Source: Bacteroidota bacterium (lineage in GTDB: Bacteria; Bacteroidota; Bacteroidia; Bacteroidales; VadinHA17). Taken from it: a DNA stretch of 64,000 nt. The stretch covers positions 1-64,000 of the forward strand of contig JAKPOU010000055.1 in NCBI GenBank assembly GCA_029547705.1, written 5' to 3'. The notes beneath the pieces were generated by a model that made no database searches, was not told where the DNA came from, and saw only the letters and a program-made list of their open reading frames with translations. A program made the translations under genes and the position numbers. This document shows, piece after piece, positions 26,702 to 36,127 of the stretch; the stretch's first letter is position 1; every line of letters starts with the position of its first letter.

Positions 26702-28414
26702 GTGATGAAATATACCAGAACCATTTGTGTCTTAATTGCAGTTGCCCTGTTTTCTGTATTGACAGACAGTAGTATTGCCTTTGGCCAGAAGCTGAAACCG
26801 GGCCCTCAGGATCTTTCCTTCTTCTCAAAGGCCGATGAAACCGATCAGCCTTATGCAATCTATATTCCGCAGAATTTTGATGAATCGAAAAAATATCCGC
26901 TGGTGGTTTTTCTCCATGGTGCATGGTCGAATCATCGTCTTGGCCTGAGGCGGGTTTTTGGCCAGGGAAATCTTCCCCTGCCCGGTATGAATACTCCGGG
27001 AAATATACAGAGGGAAAGTGATGCCGAGGCTTCAAGATATTTCCCCCCGCTGAAGGATGCAGGATATATTGTCGCTGCTCCCTATGCAAGGGGAACAGCC
27101 GGTTACCAGGGCATCCCCGAGCAGGATGTGTATGAGATGCTCGATGATATCAAAAGCCGTTTTCTGATAGATGAGGACAGGATCTATCTTACAGGACTTT
27201 CAATGGGAGGCGGCGGCACCATCTGGCTGGGTCTGACACGGCCGGATATATGGGCTGCAATAGCTCCCTGCTGTCCCGCTCCGCCGGAAGAATCGGGAGA
27301 AATAGCATGCAATGCCCTTAATCTCCCGGTACATCTCTTTGTTGGTGATGAAGACTTTCTGTATAAAACGGTGCTGGAATGGAAGACAAGATTTGAAACC
27401 CATACTTCGCACCTTGATTATGCCGAATATCCCGGAATAGGTCATAACAGCTGGGATTATGCCTACAGGGACGGATTTATATTTGAATGGTTCTCCCAGT
27501 TCAAAAGGGATATGTTTCCCCGGGAAGTGAAGTTTGCAACAAGATGGTTCAAATACAGTAAGGCATACTGGGTGAAACTGGACAATTTTACTCCGGGAAC
27601 CCTCACCACTGTCAATGCAGGGTTTGCAGGAGAAAACAATATTGAGATAAAGACTGACAACCTGGAGGCTTTAAGCCTGAACCTGGCAGGACATCCCATG
27701 TTCAATCCTTCGAAAAGAGTTTCGGTGAAGATCGACGGCAAGTCTTTCAGTGTCAGTACGGCTGACGGAGTGTCATTTATGAAGGTTAACGGCAGCTGGA
27801 CAAACAGGAAATTTACTCCCCCGCTCATATCAAAGCGTCCGGGAGCCGAGGGACCAATAAGCGCTGCCGTGAGAAGCAATCATATTTATGTTTATGGAAC
27901 GGGAGGCAATCCGTCACAGGAAGAACTTGCTTCCAGAAGAGCTCTTGCTGCCTCTGCTGCCGACTGGTCCGGAATGGGCGGCAGGATAATGGTATTTCCC
28001 AGGGTGCTTTCGGATAAGGAATTGAGGGAGAGTGATTTTGATAATAGTAATATCATTCTTTTCGGTACCAGGGAAAGCAATCTGGTGATTGAGAAACTCG
28101 CCGACAGACTTCCTTTTCATCTGAAGGATGAGGTTAAGAATCTCGGCCTGGTATATATTTTCCCACTGAATGACCGCTATGTTCTTGTAAATTCCGGACT
28201 TCCCTGGTGGACCGCTCCGCGGAAAAGCAGGGAACAGGGAGGAATGGCATTTATGGGCTCAAAAATAGATATGCTGAAAAATTATAAGGATTTCATCCTC
28301 TTCAGGGATAGCCCGGACAATATTGTATCAGAGGGTTACTTTGACAATAACTGGGAACTGCCCGTCGGTGCAGGGGCAGCAATGAAAAACTCCGGGGTCA
28401 TAAATCTGAAATGA
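26702..28414 (+). CDS. Exported alpha/beta hydrolase (esterase or peptidase-like)
   Basis: A 570-residue secreted protein with signal peptide to about residue 28 (IAFGQ). The hydrolase domain has the oxyanion strand VVFLHGAW, the nucleophile elbow GLSMGGGG (Ser near 167), an acid in LFVGDEDFLY and a His in GIGHNSWDY, so the triad is complete. It resembles the esterase/dienelactone-hydrolase-like domains fused to polysaccharide-degrading proteins. The C-terminal half (about 280-570) has a beta-rich domain and a Rossmann-like segment of unknown role. A second hydrolase starts 24 bases later, indicating one operon. Substrate unknown, perhaps esters on surface or plant glycans. Confidence 0.8.
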   Translation: MMKYTRTICVLIAVALFSVLTDSSIAFGQKLKPGPQDLSFFSKADETDQPYAIYIPQNFDESKKYPLVVFLHGAWSNHRLGLRRVFGQGNLPLPGMNTPGNIQRESDAEASRYFPPLKDAGYIVAAPYARGTAGYQGIPEQDVYEMLDDIKSRFLIDEDRIYLTGLSMGGGGTIWLGLTRPDIWAAIAPCCPAPPEESGEIACNALNLPVHLFVGDEDFLYKTVLEWKTRFETHTSHLDYAEYPGIGHNSWDYAYRDGFIFEWFSQFKRDMFPREVKFATRWFKYSKAYWVKLDNFTPGTLTTVNAGFAGENNIEIKTDNLEALSLNLAGHPMFNPSKRVSVKIDGKSFSVSTADGVSFMKVNGSWTNRKFTPPLISKRPGAEGPISAAVRSNHIYVYGTGGNPSQEELASRRALAASAADWSGMGGRIMVFPRVLSDKELRESDFDNSNIILFGTRESNLVIEKLADRLPFHLKDEVKNLGLVYIFPLNDRYVLVNSGLPWWTAPRKSREQGGMAFMGSKIDMLKNYKDFILFRDSPDNIVSEGYFDNNWELPVGAGAAMKNSGVINLK

Positions 28415-28438
28415 TCACGGAATTATATAGCAAAAAAC

Positions 28439-30454
28439 ATGATCATCAGAAAGTTACAGTTAGTTACTATTTTACTTGTTTTTCTGGTAATTTGCAACTC
28501 CCTGCAGGCCAGGGTTATCAGGGTATATGTCATGAGGACGGAACCCTATATGGAAGGCAGGATTTTTGGAGATGCAGGTTCCTATGTGAAGATAAGAGGT
28601 CAGATCTATGGTGAAGTGGATCCGTATGATCCTCACAACAGTATGATCCAGGATATTCAGCTGGCACCACGAAACAAGGATGGCAATGTGGAATATATTT
28701 CCGATTACATAATTATCCATCCTGCGGACATGTCGAAAAGCAACGGTCTTCTTTTTCTGAGTCTGCCAAACAGGGGAAATGCCTTTGATCCTGATTCGCT
28801 GCTGCTGTGCAGGGGATATATCTATGCATGGTGCGCCTGGCAGGGCGATGTTCTCAGGGGAAATGACCGCCTTCTTATGAGAGTGCCCTATGCCGGGATG
28901 AACGGAGAGGAGATTTCCGGTATCCATCGAACTGAATACCAGGTTGGCACAGCAACCAGGACATTAAATCTGGGCAGCGGCCTGTTCACGGGCAATTCTC
29001 ATCACAGTTATGAAACAGTCAATCACGATAATTCTGATTTCACACTGACAAAGCGGGTTCTGGAACAGGATGAACGGATACCGGTACCTAACAGCGACTG
29101 GGCATTTTCAGATTGCACATACCGGCGTTTTCCGGGCGCTCCCGATGAAAAGAAGATTTCCCTGAAGGACGAATTTCAGCCGGGATTTATTTATGAGCTG
29201 ATTTATGAAGCGAAAAATCCCCTGGTACTCGGACTGGGTTTTGCTGCAATACGGGATTTCGCATCTTTCATCAGGTATGAAACAAAAGATACGGCGGATT
29301 TTCCCAATCCTCTGCTTGCAGATAAAGGTATTGCAAATCCGGTAAAAGCGGCGGTAATGCAGGGTGTGTCGCAGTGCAGCAATTTCAGCCGTACATTTCT
29401 GTTTCTGGGTTTTAACCAGGATGAAAAAGACCGGCAGGTATTTGACGGAGTGAACGCACATGTCGGGGTTCGCCGCATTGCATTGAATATCAGATTTGCC
29501 AGACCGGGAGGTGTGGGAATGCAGCATGAAGATCATTTATTCCCGGGGAATGACCCTCCTTTTACATGGAGTGTCGAAACTGACCCGGTTTCAGGAATAA
29601 GAGGCGGGATTCTGGAAAAATGCCTTGAAACGGGTACCTGTCCGAAAATAATGCAGACACTCAGTTCAACCGAGTACTGGCAGTCCCGGGCTTCCCTGAC
29701 GACCACCGATTCATACGGTACAAGGGATCTGGATATTCCTGATAATGTCAGGATATATCTGTTTTCAGGTACCCAGCATTCTCCTGCCGATGCTGCTGAC
29801 CAGGCAAGCGGATTCCGGACAAATCCGAATTCATTTGTGCCCTATCACCGGGCTCTTCTTGTTGCACTGGAGAAATGGGTGCTGGATGATATTGAACCGC
29901 CTCCAGGTGCTTATCCCACTATTGCTTCCGGGACTCTTGTTCCGCCGGAGCGGGAAAAAAGTGGCTGGCCTGATATCCCCGGAATTCCGTATAACGGAAG
30001 GGTGAATGAACTGCCTCTGCTTGATTACGGGCCCCGGTACGATAACAGGAACGTGTCAGGAATCCTTACGCAGGAACCGCCGGCCGCCAAGACGGATCAG
30101 TTTTACCGGACCCTTGTGCCGGCTGTAGACAGGGACGGTAATGAAATAGCGGGAATCAGAAGCATTGACATCAGGGTGCCTGTCGGAACATATACAGGCT
30201 GGGCACTAAGAAGGGAAGGATATGGCAGGGGAGACCTGTCATCACTGAACGGTATGTTCATTCCGTTCAGGATTAACAGGGAAGGCAGGAAGATATCAAA
30301 AGACCCCAGACCATCTTTCTATGAAAGATACGGAAAAGAGGAAAGGTATATGAAGGCTGTCAGACAGGCAGCTGAAGACCTGCTAAGGGAAGGCTTTCTG
30401 CTGCCCGAAGATGTAAATGCTGAAATAGCCCGTGCAATACGGAATATTCCCTGA
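28439..30454 (+). CDS. Exported alpha/beta hydrolase domain protein (Abhydrolase_10-like)
   Basis: A 671-residue secreted protein with signal peptide to about residue 24. It follows the layout of the large alpha/beta hydrolase domain family often called Abhydrolase_10: an N-terminal beta domain (RTEPYMEGRIFGDAGSYVKI), then VMQGVSQCSNFSRTFLFLGF with Ser as probable nucleophile in the GxSQxxxF elbow, and a late YLFSGTQHSPA segment with a candidate His. The usual GxSQS reads GVSQC here. It is the second gene of the hydrolase pair. Members are uncharacterised, so the reaction is unknown; ester hydrolysis is inferred from the fold. Confidence 0.75.
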   Translation: MIIRKLQLVTILLVFLVICNSLQARVIRVYVMRTEPYMEGRIFGDAGSYVKIRGQIYGEVDPYDPHNSMIQDIQLAPRNKDGNVEYISDYIIIHPADMSKSNGLLFLSLPNRGNAFDPDSLLLCRGYIYAWCAWQGDVLRGNDRLLMRVPYAGMNGEEISGIHRTEYQVGTATRTLNLGSGLFTGNSHHSYETVNHDNSDFTLTKRVLEQDERIPVPNSDWAFSDCTYRRFPGAPDEKKISLKDEFQPGFIYELIYEAKNPLVLGLGFAAIRDFASFIRYETKDTADFPNPLLADKGIANPVKAAVMQGVSQCSNFSRTFLFLGFNQDEKDRQVFDGVNAHVGVRRIALNIRFARPGGVGMQHEDHLFPGNDPPFTWSVETDPVSGIRGGILEKCLETGTCPKIMQTLSSTEYWQSRASLTTTDSYGTRDLDIPDNVRIYLFSGTQHSPADAADQASGFRTNPNSFVPYHRALLVALEKWVLDDIEPPPGAYPTIASGTLVPPEREKSGWPDIPGIPYNGRVNELPLLDYGPRYDNRNVSGILTQEPPAAKTDQFYRTLVPAVDRDGNEIAGIRSIDIRVPVGTYTGWALRREGYGRGDLSSLNGMFIPFRINREGRKISKDPRPSFYERYGKEERYMKAVRQAAEDLLREGFLLPEDVNAEIARAIRNIP

Positions 30455-30468
30455 TTGCCCGGGACGGT

Positions 30469-30506
30469 CTGAAACCAGCACTGCACCCTGAAACCAGCTC
30501 TGCACC
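30469..30506 (+). repeat. Two copies of a 19-bp tandem repeat
   Basis: CTGAAACCAGCWCTGCACC occurs at 30469-30487 and 30488-30506 and differs at one base. It lies between the hydrolase stop and the glycosyltransferase promoter. Confidence 0.75.
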
Positions 30507-30570
30507 CTGTAACCCATATCCCGGTGCCGGAATCCGGATGGTCTCCTAAGTCTGTATCCGGCATTTTTGC

Positions 30571-30578
30571 TAATTTTG
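30571..30578 (+). promoter_or_regulatory. -7 box (TAATTTTG)
   Basis: TAATTTTG fits the -7 consensus and lies 21 bases before ATG 30599. It indicates that the longer GTG-initiated frame beginning at 30524 is not used. Confidence 0.5.
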
Positions 30579-30598
30579 CTGTCAGTTACATTGGTCTG

Positions 30599-31735
30599 AT
30601 GAAAATTATTCTGCTTGGGACTGCACATCCTTACCGTGGAGGCCTGGCTTCGTACAATGAACGCCTTGCGGGGCAGTTTTTGTCGGAGGGCAATGATGTA
30701 CGGATATATACATTTACATTGCAGTATCCGGAGATTTTTTTCCCGGGAAAAACACAATTCACTGATAAGCCGGCACCGGAAGGTATTAAAATAATCCGTA
30801 CGCTGAATTCGGTTAATCCCTTCAGCTGGATAAGGACAGGACGCAGGATAAAAAAGGAGAACCCCGACATACTTCTCATAAAGTACTGGCAGCCATTTAT
30901 GGCCCCGGGTTTCGGCACTGTTGCCAGGATTGCGGGAACAGGCGGAACAAAAGTCATCTGTATTTTCGACAATGTGATCCCCCATGAAAAAAAACTGTTT
31001 GACAGACTGCTTACCGGGTATTTTATACGCAGCATTGACGGTGCCATTGTGATGTCACGAAGTGTGGGAGAAGATCTTGCACAGTTCCGGACATCCGTTC
31101 CGGTTATTTACAATCCCCATCCTCTTTTTGACAATTATGGTGAGAAGGTTCCCCGGAAAGATGCACTCGGAAAACTCGGCCTGCCCGAAGACTGTTCATA
31201 CCTGTTGTTTTTTGGATTCATCAGGGAATACAAAGGACTTGATATTCTTTTGAAGGCATTTGGTGACAAGCGTTTGAGGGAAATGAAACTCAAACTGCTG
31301 GTAGCCGGTGAGTTTTATGAAAATGATCAGCCATACAGGAAACTGGTTACAGAAGCCGGCATGGACGATGATGTGATATTTTTTGACCGCTTCATCAGGG
31401 AGGACGAGGTCTCCCTGTTTTTCAGCGTTGCCGATCTTGTTGTCCAGCCTTACCGAAGTGCCACGCAGAGCGGTGTGACGCAGATAGCCTATCATTTCGG
31501 GAAGCCGATGATTGTAACGGACGTCGGGGGACTGAGCGAAATAGTCCCTGATGGCAAGTGCGGATACGTGGTAAAGCCTGAACCCGGGGAGGTTGCCGGT
31601 GCGATAATTGATTTTTTCAACAATGAACGGCAATCTTTTTTTACCGAAGGAGTTGAAAATGAAAGATCAAGATTCACATGGGACAGGCTGACTGCATCAA
31701 TACTTGAGGTGTACAGATTGATATTGAAGAGATAA
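30599..31735 (+). CDS. Glycosyltransferase, GT4-like (group 1)
   Basis: Cytoplasmic GT-B glycosyltransferase of 378 residues. It begins MKIILLGTAHPYRGGLASYNE, split by the glycine-rich acceptor loop, and has the donor-site region VVQPYRSATQSGVTQIAYHFGKPMI, with GGLSEIV replacing the classic EPEG neighbourhood. The start at 30599 is chosen over the upstream GTG because it opens the first beta strand and follows a -7 box. The next three genes make GDP-heptose, so a heptosyl or mannosyl transferase is an attractive but unproven idea. Confidence 0.85.
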   Translation: MKIILLGTAHPYRGGLASYNERLAGQFLSEGNDVRIYTFTLQYPEIFFPGKTQFTDKPAPEGIKIIRTLNSVNPFSWIRTGRRIKKENPDILLIKYWQPFMAPGFGTVARIAGTGGTKVICIFDNVIPHEKKLFDRLLTGYFIRSIDGAIVMSRSVGEDLAQFRTSVPVIYNPHPLFDNYGEKVPRKDALGKLGLPEDCSYLLFFGFIREYKGLDILLKAFGDKRLREMKLKLLVAGEFYENDQPYRKLVTEAGMDDDVIFFDRFIREDEVSLFFSVADLVVQPYRSATQSGVTQIAYHFGKPMIVTDVGGLSEIVPDGKCGYVVKPEPGEVAGAIIDFFNNERQSFFTEGVENERSRFTWDRLTASILEVYRLILKR

Positions 31736-32013
31736 TCGTAAATCCTGAACGGCGTATAAGAGGAAAAATTAAACGGATTAATCGTATAAGCGGGTAAACG
31801 GGTAAACGAATAATAGAGTATTGAATAATTGCCAGGCTGATGAAACGACTGACGGGGTAAAAGAATAACGGGACAATCTGCTGCCTGGCTGAAAGTTAAA
31901 TGACAAATGATTCCTTGAAATATCTGCCAGATGATTAACTGGACTGGCGAATCATTTAATAATAAGGTAATTATTGACCGGATAATTGAGAAGAACAAAA
32001 AATAACAGAGTAT

Positions 32014-33048
32014 ATGATTTTTCGAAGCAAGGCTCCCCTGAGGCTTGGACTGGCAGGGGGAGGCAGTGATGTTTCACCATATTCGGAGATGTATGGCGGC
32101 GCCGTACTCAATGCAACAATTGACCAGTACGCATACTGTACCATCGAGGAAAATGGTTCCGGTCAGGTAACCCTGATTGCTGCAGACCTGGATCAGACCG
32201 GACAGTATCCGGCATCACTGAACCTGCCGGTTGACGGTCATCTCGACCTGCACAAGGGTGTTTACAACCGGATTGTACAGAAATTCGGCATCACGGAACC
32301 GCTCTCATTCAGAATGACAACATGGTGTGATGTACCTCCCGGAAGCGGTCTGGGAACATCTTCCACCATGGTGGTTGCCATCGTAAAGGCATTTGCAGAA
32401 TGGCTCAACCTGCCGCTGGGGGATTATGACACGGCTCTGCTTGCCTACCAGGTTGAAAGGCTTGACCTTGGCCTGAGTGGAGGTAAACAGGACCAGTACG
32501 CAGCCACTTTCGGGGGATTCAATTTTATTGAATTCACAAAGGATGAAAGAGTTATTGTCAATCCGCTCAGAATGAAAAGATGGATCATTGATGAACTGGA
32601 AGCATCCATGGTATTGTTTTATACGGGGGAATCAAGATCATCTGACCGGATAATCCGTGAACAACAGGACAATACCAGGGAAGGAAAAAAACTCCCGCTG
32701 GAGGCCACCCACAGGATTAAGGAGAATTCCTTTATTATGAAAGAACTGCTGCTTAAAGGTGAGATTGTCCGCTTTGCCAGAACCCTGGGACAGGAATGGG
32801 AGAATAAGAAAAAAATGGCTTTGTCGATTTCCAACCGGAAAATCGACAGGATCTATCAGGCTGCAATGGATGCGGGAGCTTATGGAGGAAAGGTATCCGG
32901 GGCAGGAGGGGGAGGATTCATGTTTTTTATGACAGATCCCGTGCGCAGATTTGCGTTGCTTAGCTCACTGGAACGCTTTAACGGCAGGGTGGTGAATTTC
33001 CGTTTCAGTGAGAACGGATGCCAGGGATGGAGAATACAGAATGGATGA
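32014..33048 (+). CDS. hddA: D-glycero-alpha-D-manno-heptose 7-phosphate kinase
   Basis: GHMP-family kinase that phosphorylates C1 of D-glycero-D-manno-heptose 7-phosphate on the way to GDP-heptose. At 344 residues it carries the N-terminal [13 protein letters not shown], the ATP loop [15 protein letters not shown], and the C-terminal [15 protein letters not shown]. Its 3' end runs into an 18-bp minisatellite, so the last residues may vary between strains. The guanylyltransferase and phosphatase of the same pathway follow. Confidence 0.9.
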   Translation: MIFRSKAPLRLGLAGGGSDVSPYSEMYGGAVLNATIDQYAYCTIEENGSGQVTLIAADLDQTGQYPASLNLPVDGHLDLHKGVYNRIVQKFGITEPLSFRMTTWCDVPPGSGLGTSSTMVVAIVKAFAEWLNLPLGDYDTALLAYQVERLDLGLSGGKQDQYAATFGGFNFIEFTKDERVIVNPLRMKRWIIDELEASMVLFYTGESRSSDRIIREQQDNTREGKKLPLEATHRIKENSFIMKELLLKGEIVRFARTLGQEWENKKKMALSISNRKIDRIYQAAMDAGAYGGKVSGAGGGGFMFFMTDPVRRFALLSSLERFNGRVVNFRFSENGCQGWRIQNG

Positions 33049-33114
33049 GGAACACAGGGTGAATGAGGAATACAGAGAGGATGAGGAACACAGGGTGGTT
33101 GAGGAATACAGGGA
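33025..33114 (+). repeat. 18-bp minisatellite, about five copies
   Basis: Copies at 33025-33042 (degenerate, inside the 3' end of hddA), 33043-33060, 33061-33078, 33079-33096 and 33097-33114 follow GGATGAGGAAYACAGRGW. Alternate copies are more alike (33043 and 33079 are identical), suggesting a 36-base duplication of a two-unit block. It lies between hddA and hddC. Confidence 0.8.
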
Positions 33115-33154
33115 GGATGAAGTCAGAGTCAGAACTTAATTTATTCATAATCCG

Positions 33155-33853
33155 ATGGAAGTGATCATACTGGCAGGAGGATTGGGAACACGACTGAGGG
33201 AGGTGATACGGGATATTCCCAAACCAATGGCACCGGTTGCCGGCAGGCCCTTCCTTCATTACATCCTTGACTGGTTACGGCGTTATCCGGTAAGGAAGAT
33301 AATCATTTCCGCAGGATACAGGGCGGAAGTGATAAGGGAGCATTTCGGAAGCCGTTTTTATGAAATTCCACTTGAATATGTGATTGAGGAGAAACCACTC
33401 GGCACGGGAGGAGCGGTGAATTATGCACTCGGAAAAACGGCCGGGAATGACATCCTTGTATTGAACGGGGACACCTGGTTTCCGGTTGATCCCTGCAGGC
33501 TGATGGGATTCCATTCATCTGAAGACAGCCGGTTTTCCCTTGCACTGAAGAGAATGTTTGATTTTGACAGGTATGGTACAGTGAGCCTGGAAGGCAATAG
33601 AGTTCTCGGATTCAATGAAAAGAAAGCCTGTGATGAGGGCCTGATAAACGGGGGAATATATGTAATAAACAGGAAATTCTTTGAATCACAGAAGATGCCG
33701 GAAGTGTTTTCACTGGAGAAGGATTTCCTGGAAAAGAATGCCGGAAAATCTGTTCTGAAAGGGATGATCTTCGGTGACCCCTTCCTTGATATAGGTATTC
33801 CTGAAGATTATGCAAAAGCAGAAGAGGTTCTTGGAAAATATTTTCAAAAGTAG
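33155..33853 (+). CDS. hddC: D-glycero-alpha-D-manno-heptose 1-phosphate guanylyltransferase
   Basis: Nucleotidyltransferase of 232 residues that would activate heptose 1-phosphate with GTP. It opens with the signature ILAGGLGTRLREV, followed by KPMAPVAGRPFL, EEKPLGTGGAV and LNGDTWF, where the Asp binds metal. Sequence alone cannot separate GDP-heptose from other sugar nucleotidyltransferases; the assignment rests on the hddA and gmhB neighbours. Gaps are about 105 bases on both sides. Confidence 0.83.
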   Translation: MEVIILAGGLGTRLREVIRDIPKPMAPVAGRPFLHYILDWLRRYPVRKIIISAGYRAEVIREHFGSRFYEIPLEYVIEEKPLGTGGAVNYALGKTAGNDILVLNGDTWFPVDPCRLMGFHSSEDSRFSLALKRMFDFDRYGTVSLEGNRVLGFNEKKACDEGLINGGIYVINRKFFESQKMPEVFSLEKDFLEKNAGKSVLKGMIFGDPFLDIGIPEDYAKAEEVLGKYFQK

Positions 33854-33956
33854 AGAAATAGCACAGGTGTTTTTTCAGCAGAAACAAAAAGCGTCTGCCT
33901 TTCCTTCAAAGCCTGTCTGAACTTATTGTTTTAAGATAAATTAACTGAAAATTGAC

Positions 33957-34409
33957 ATGAATAAGGCTCTGTTTCTGGATCGTGACGGGGTGATAAATGT
34001 TGACAGGGGTTATGTTTTCAGAATTGATGATTTCGAATTCATTCCCGGGATTTTTGAACTGTGCAGGAAATACCAGTCTGAAGGTTATCTGATTATCGTT
34101 GTCACAAACCAGGCCGGAATCGCGAGGGAATTATACAGTGAAGAAGATTTTGAAGGGCTGACGGACTGGATGACGGACCGGTTCAGGGACAGGGGCATTG
34201 AGATAGCGAAATTCTATCATTGTCCCCATCATCCGTATATTACCGGACCATGCGACTGCCGCAAGCCTGAACCCGGAATGCTGCTTCAGGCCGTAAGGGA
34301 TTTTGATCTGGACATCTCACAATGTGTTCTTGTCGGGGATAATGAATCCGACCTTGAAGCCGGGAGAAGAGCCGGGATAAAGGAAGAGAACCTGCATCTC
34401 TTTGTATAA
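33957..34409 (+). CDS. gmhB: D-glycero-D-manno-heptose 1,7-bisphosphate phosphatase
   Basis: HAD-superfamily phosphatase of 150 residues. The catalytic motif is FLDRDGVINVD (Asp8 and Asp10 by position), motif II is VVTNQAGIAR, and the zinc loop CPHHPYITGPCDCRKPEPGM has the Cys/His set of GmhB. Motif IV is VGDNESDLEAGR. It removes the 7-phosphate between the HddA and HddC steps. The sedoheptulose 7-phosphate isomerase GmhA, needed first, is not in the window. Confidence 0.9.
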   Translation: MNKALFLDRDGVINVDRGYVFRIDDFEFIPGIFELCRKYQSEGYLIIVVTNQAGIARELYSEEDFEGLTDWMTDRFRDRGIEIAKFYHCPHHPYITGPCDCRKPEPGMLLQAVRDFDLDISQCVLVGDNESDLEAGRRAGIKEENLHLFV

Positions 34410-34482
34410 AACTCCCCTTGGGGGGATCAGTCGTGTCCGGTACTAAACAGGTGTATGTCAGGAAGATAGCGAATCCGGAGTA

Positions 34483-35436
34483 TTACAGGTTTACCTTATC
34501 TTTTAAAAGGTAGTGGTTTCGTTCGGTTGATGTCCTGTTGATCAGCTCTCCGAGGAAGCCCGTCAGAAAGAGGATGGAGCCGATTATCATGACTGTAAGT
34601 GCAATATAGAAATATGCACTGTCCGTGACAAGCGGGGCTCTTAGTCCGCGGCTGACGAATACAAGTTTTCTGATTCCAAGACAGGCTGCCATAATGAATC
34701 CGATCAGGAACATGACAGTGCCCAGGGATCCGAACAGGTGCATGGGATTTTTGCCGAAGCGCGTTATGAATCCCACGGTAAGCAGGTCGAGATAGCCTTT
34801 TACAAACCTGCCGGGTCCATATTTGGTGTCTCCGTATTTCCTGGGGTGGTGTTCAACAATTTTTTCCCCTATATTCAGGAATCCGGCTTCCCTGGCCAGT
34901 ATCGGTATATAGCGGTGCATTTCACCATATACCTCTATGCTTTTGACAACATCATTCCGGTAAGCTTTCAGTCCGCAGTTGAAATCATGAAGGCGGATCC
35001 CGGAGGCCAGCCTGGCGGTTCCGTTGTATATCCGGCTGGTGTAGCGTTTAATGAAAGGATCATATCTCTTTTTCTTCCAGCCCGAAACTAGATCATATCC
35101 GTCTTCCTTTATCATTCTTATGAGTTCCGGTATTTCACCGGGACTGTCCTGAAGGTCTGCATCCATTGTAATGACCACATCACCGGCAGCCTGACCGAAA
35201 CCTGTGTGAAGAGCTGCAGCCTTGCCGTAATTCCTTCTGAACCTGATACCCCTGATGAATTTCCTGGCGGCGGCAAGTTCACTGATCCTTTCCCATGAAG
35301 AATCTGAACTGCCGTCATCAATAATTATTATTTCGAAAGAAATATTTGCACTGACGCACACTCTTTCAATCCATTCCGTCAGTTCTGAAATAGATTCCTC
35401 TTCGTTGTAAAGCGGTATGACAACCGACAGATCCAT
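34483..35436 (-). CDS. GT2 glycosyltransferase, DPM1/GtrB-like membrane enzyme
   Basis: A 317-residue enzyme that moves a sugar to a polyprenyl phosphate or lipid. The N-terminal GT-A domain begins LSVVIPLYNEEESI, with IIIDDGSSD and TMDADLQDSP (DxD-type metal site). Two membrane helices follow at about 232-256 and 270-295. This is the layout of bactoprenol glucosyl- or mannosyltransferases. It begins 18 bases after a DUF4199 gene, a pairing I recall from other Bacteroidota. Confidence 0.85.
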   Translation of the reverse strand: MDLSVVIPLYNEEESISELTEWIERVCVSANISFEIIIIDDGSSDSSWERISELAAARKFIRGIRFRRNYGKAAALHTGFGQAAGDVVITMDADLQDSPGEIPELIRMIKEDGYDLVSGWKKKRYDPFIKRYTSRIYNGTARLASGIRLHDFNCGLKAYRNDVVKSIEVYGEMHRYIPILAREAGFLNIGEKIVEHHPRKYGDTKYGPGRFVKGYLDLLTVGFITRFGKNPMHLFGSLGTVMFLIGFIMAACLGIRKLVFVSRGLRAPLVTDSAYFYIALTVMIIGSILFLTGFLGELINRTSTERNHYLLKDKVNL

Positions 35437-35454
35437 CTGAAAAATATTCAGGAA

Positions 35455-35988
35455 TTAATTAACGGGATTGTCAACAAGCGGATTGCCTTCCCTTCTTACA
35501 AAAGCAGCAACGATAAGCGACATAATCAGTCCCTGGATCATGCTTCCGAAAATGCTTAAAACAGCCATTATCGGCGGCTTCAGCAGTTTCGCCTGAACTT
35601 TCATTCCGGCTTCAACCGCCTCCGCAGGTATCCCTTTCTCAAGCATTTGTTCTTCAGCAAATGCCAGTTGCTTGTCAATAAGATCGGGATCTATCCAGGC
35701 ATAGAGGATGTATGAAAACACGGCAATAATTATTGCGTAATAGACAAAAATTATCATTCCTGCACCCAGGCCCTGGGAGAAGCTGATAGTTCCGTATCTG
35801 TAGTTATCGCGATAGGATTTCAGAAGGAAATAAAGGATTACTATCTGTATCAGCATGAATACCCAGCCTTGTGCTTTATTCAAGGTGAGATCGAGAAAAT
35901 AGATAACCAGGCTATAGGCTATTCCGATAAGAGCCATGATCACTCCGTTTGTAAGGTTTGCTTTCCAGGGGTTTACATTTTGATCCAT
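35455..35988 (-). CDS. DUF4199 family membrane protein
   Basis: A 177-residue inner-membrane protein with four predicted helices (about 13-32, 41-58, 72-98, 140-165) and an amphipathic region between the third and fourth. The pattern matches DUF4199, a family almost confined to Bacteroidota and of unknown function. It is the first gene of a two-gene operon with the GT2 enzyme, suggesting a role in lipid-linked sugar transfer or flipping, which is inference. Its promoter is divergent from that of the SRP RNA. Confidence 0.8.
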   Translation of the reverse strand: MDQNVNPWKANLTNGVIMALIGIAYSLVIYFLDLTLNKAQGWVFMLIQIVILYFLLKSYRDNYRYGTISFSQGLGAGMIIFVYYAIIIAVFSYILYAWIDPDLIDKQLAFAEEQMLEKGIPAEAVEAGMKVQAKLLKPPIMAVLSIFGSMIQGLIMSLIVAAFVRREGNPLVDNPVN

Positions 35989-36040
35989 TGTTTGTGCTTT
36001 ATTATGAATTATTAGGGCTTTTTCTTCCTTTCATATTAAA

Positions 36041-36048
36041 CAAATATA
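36041..36048 (-). promoter_or_regulatory. -7 box of the DUF4199-GT2 operon
   Basis: Reads TATATTTG on the minus strand, 52 bases before ATG 35988. No TTTG at the -33 position. Confidence 0.45.
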
Positions 36049-36092
36049 ATGTAAAATTGAGAATGCCCTGCCTGGTGCAACAGTATAAATAT

Positions 36093-36123
36093 TTTGAAGG
36101 TAATCTTAATTATTGTATTTTTG
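36093..36123 (+). promoter_or_regulatory. Full Bacteroidota promoter of the SRP RNA
   Basis: TTTG at 36093-36096, a 19-base spacer, then TATTTTTG at 36116-36123. This is an exact fit to the Bacteroidota primary-sigma consensus TTTG-N19-TAnnTTTG, and the predicted start falls at the first base of the RNA's closing stem. Confidence 0.85.
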
Positions 36124-36127
36124 CGTC

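Noticed and set aside
30524-30598. GTG-initiated N-terminal extension of the GT4 glycosyltransferase
   Set aside because: A -7 box at 30571-30578 lies inside it, and the extra residues do not fit the family start.
31736-32013. Possible repeat array (CGTATAAG, CGGGTAAA units) before hddA
   Set aside because: Only two loose copies of each unit are present, not enough to call a repeat or a CRISPR array.
33005-33259. Minus-strand frame with [10 protein letters not shown] repeats
   Set aside because: It only reflects the 18-bp minisatellite read in reverse and overlaps hddA and hddC.
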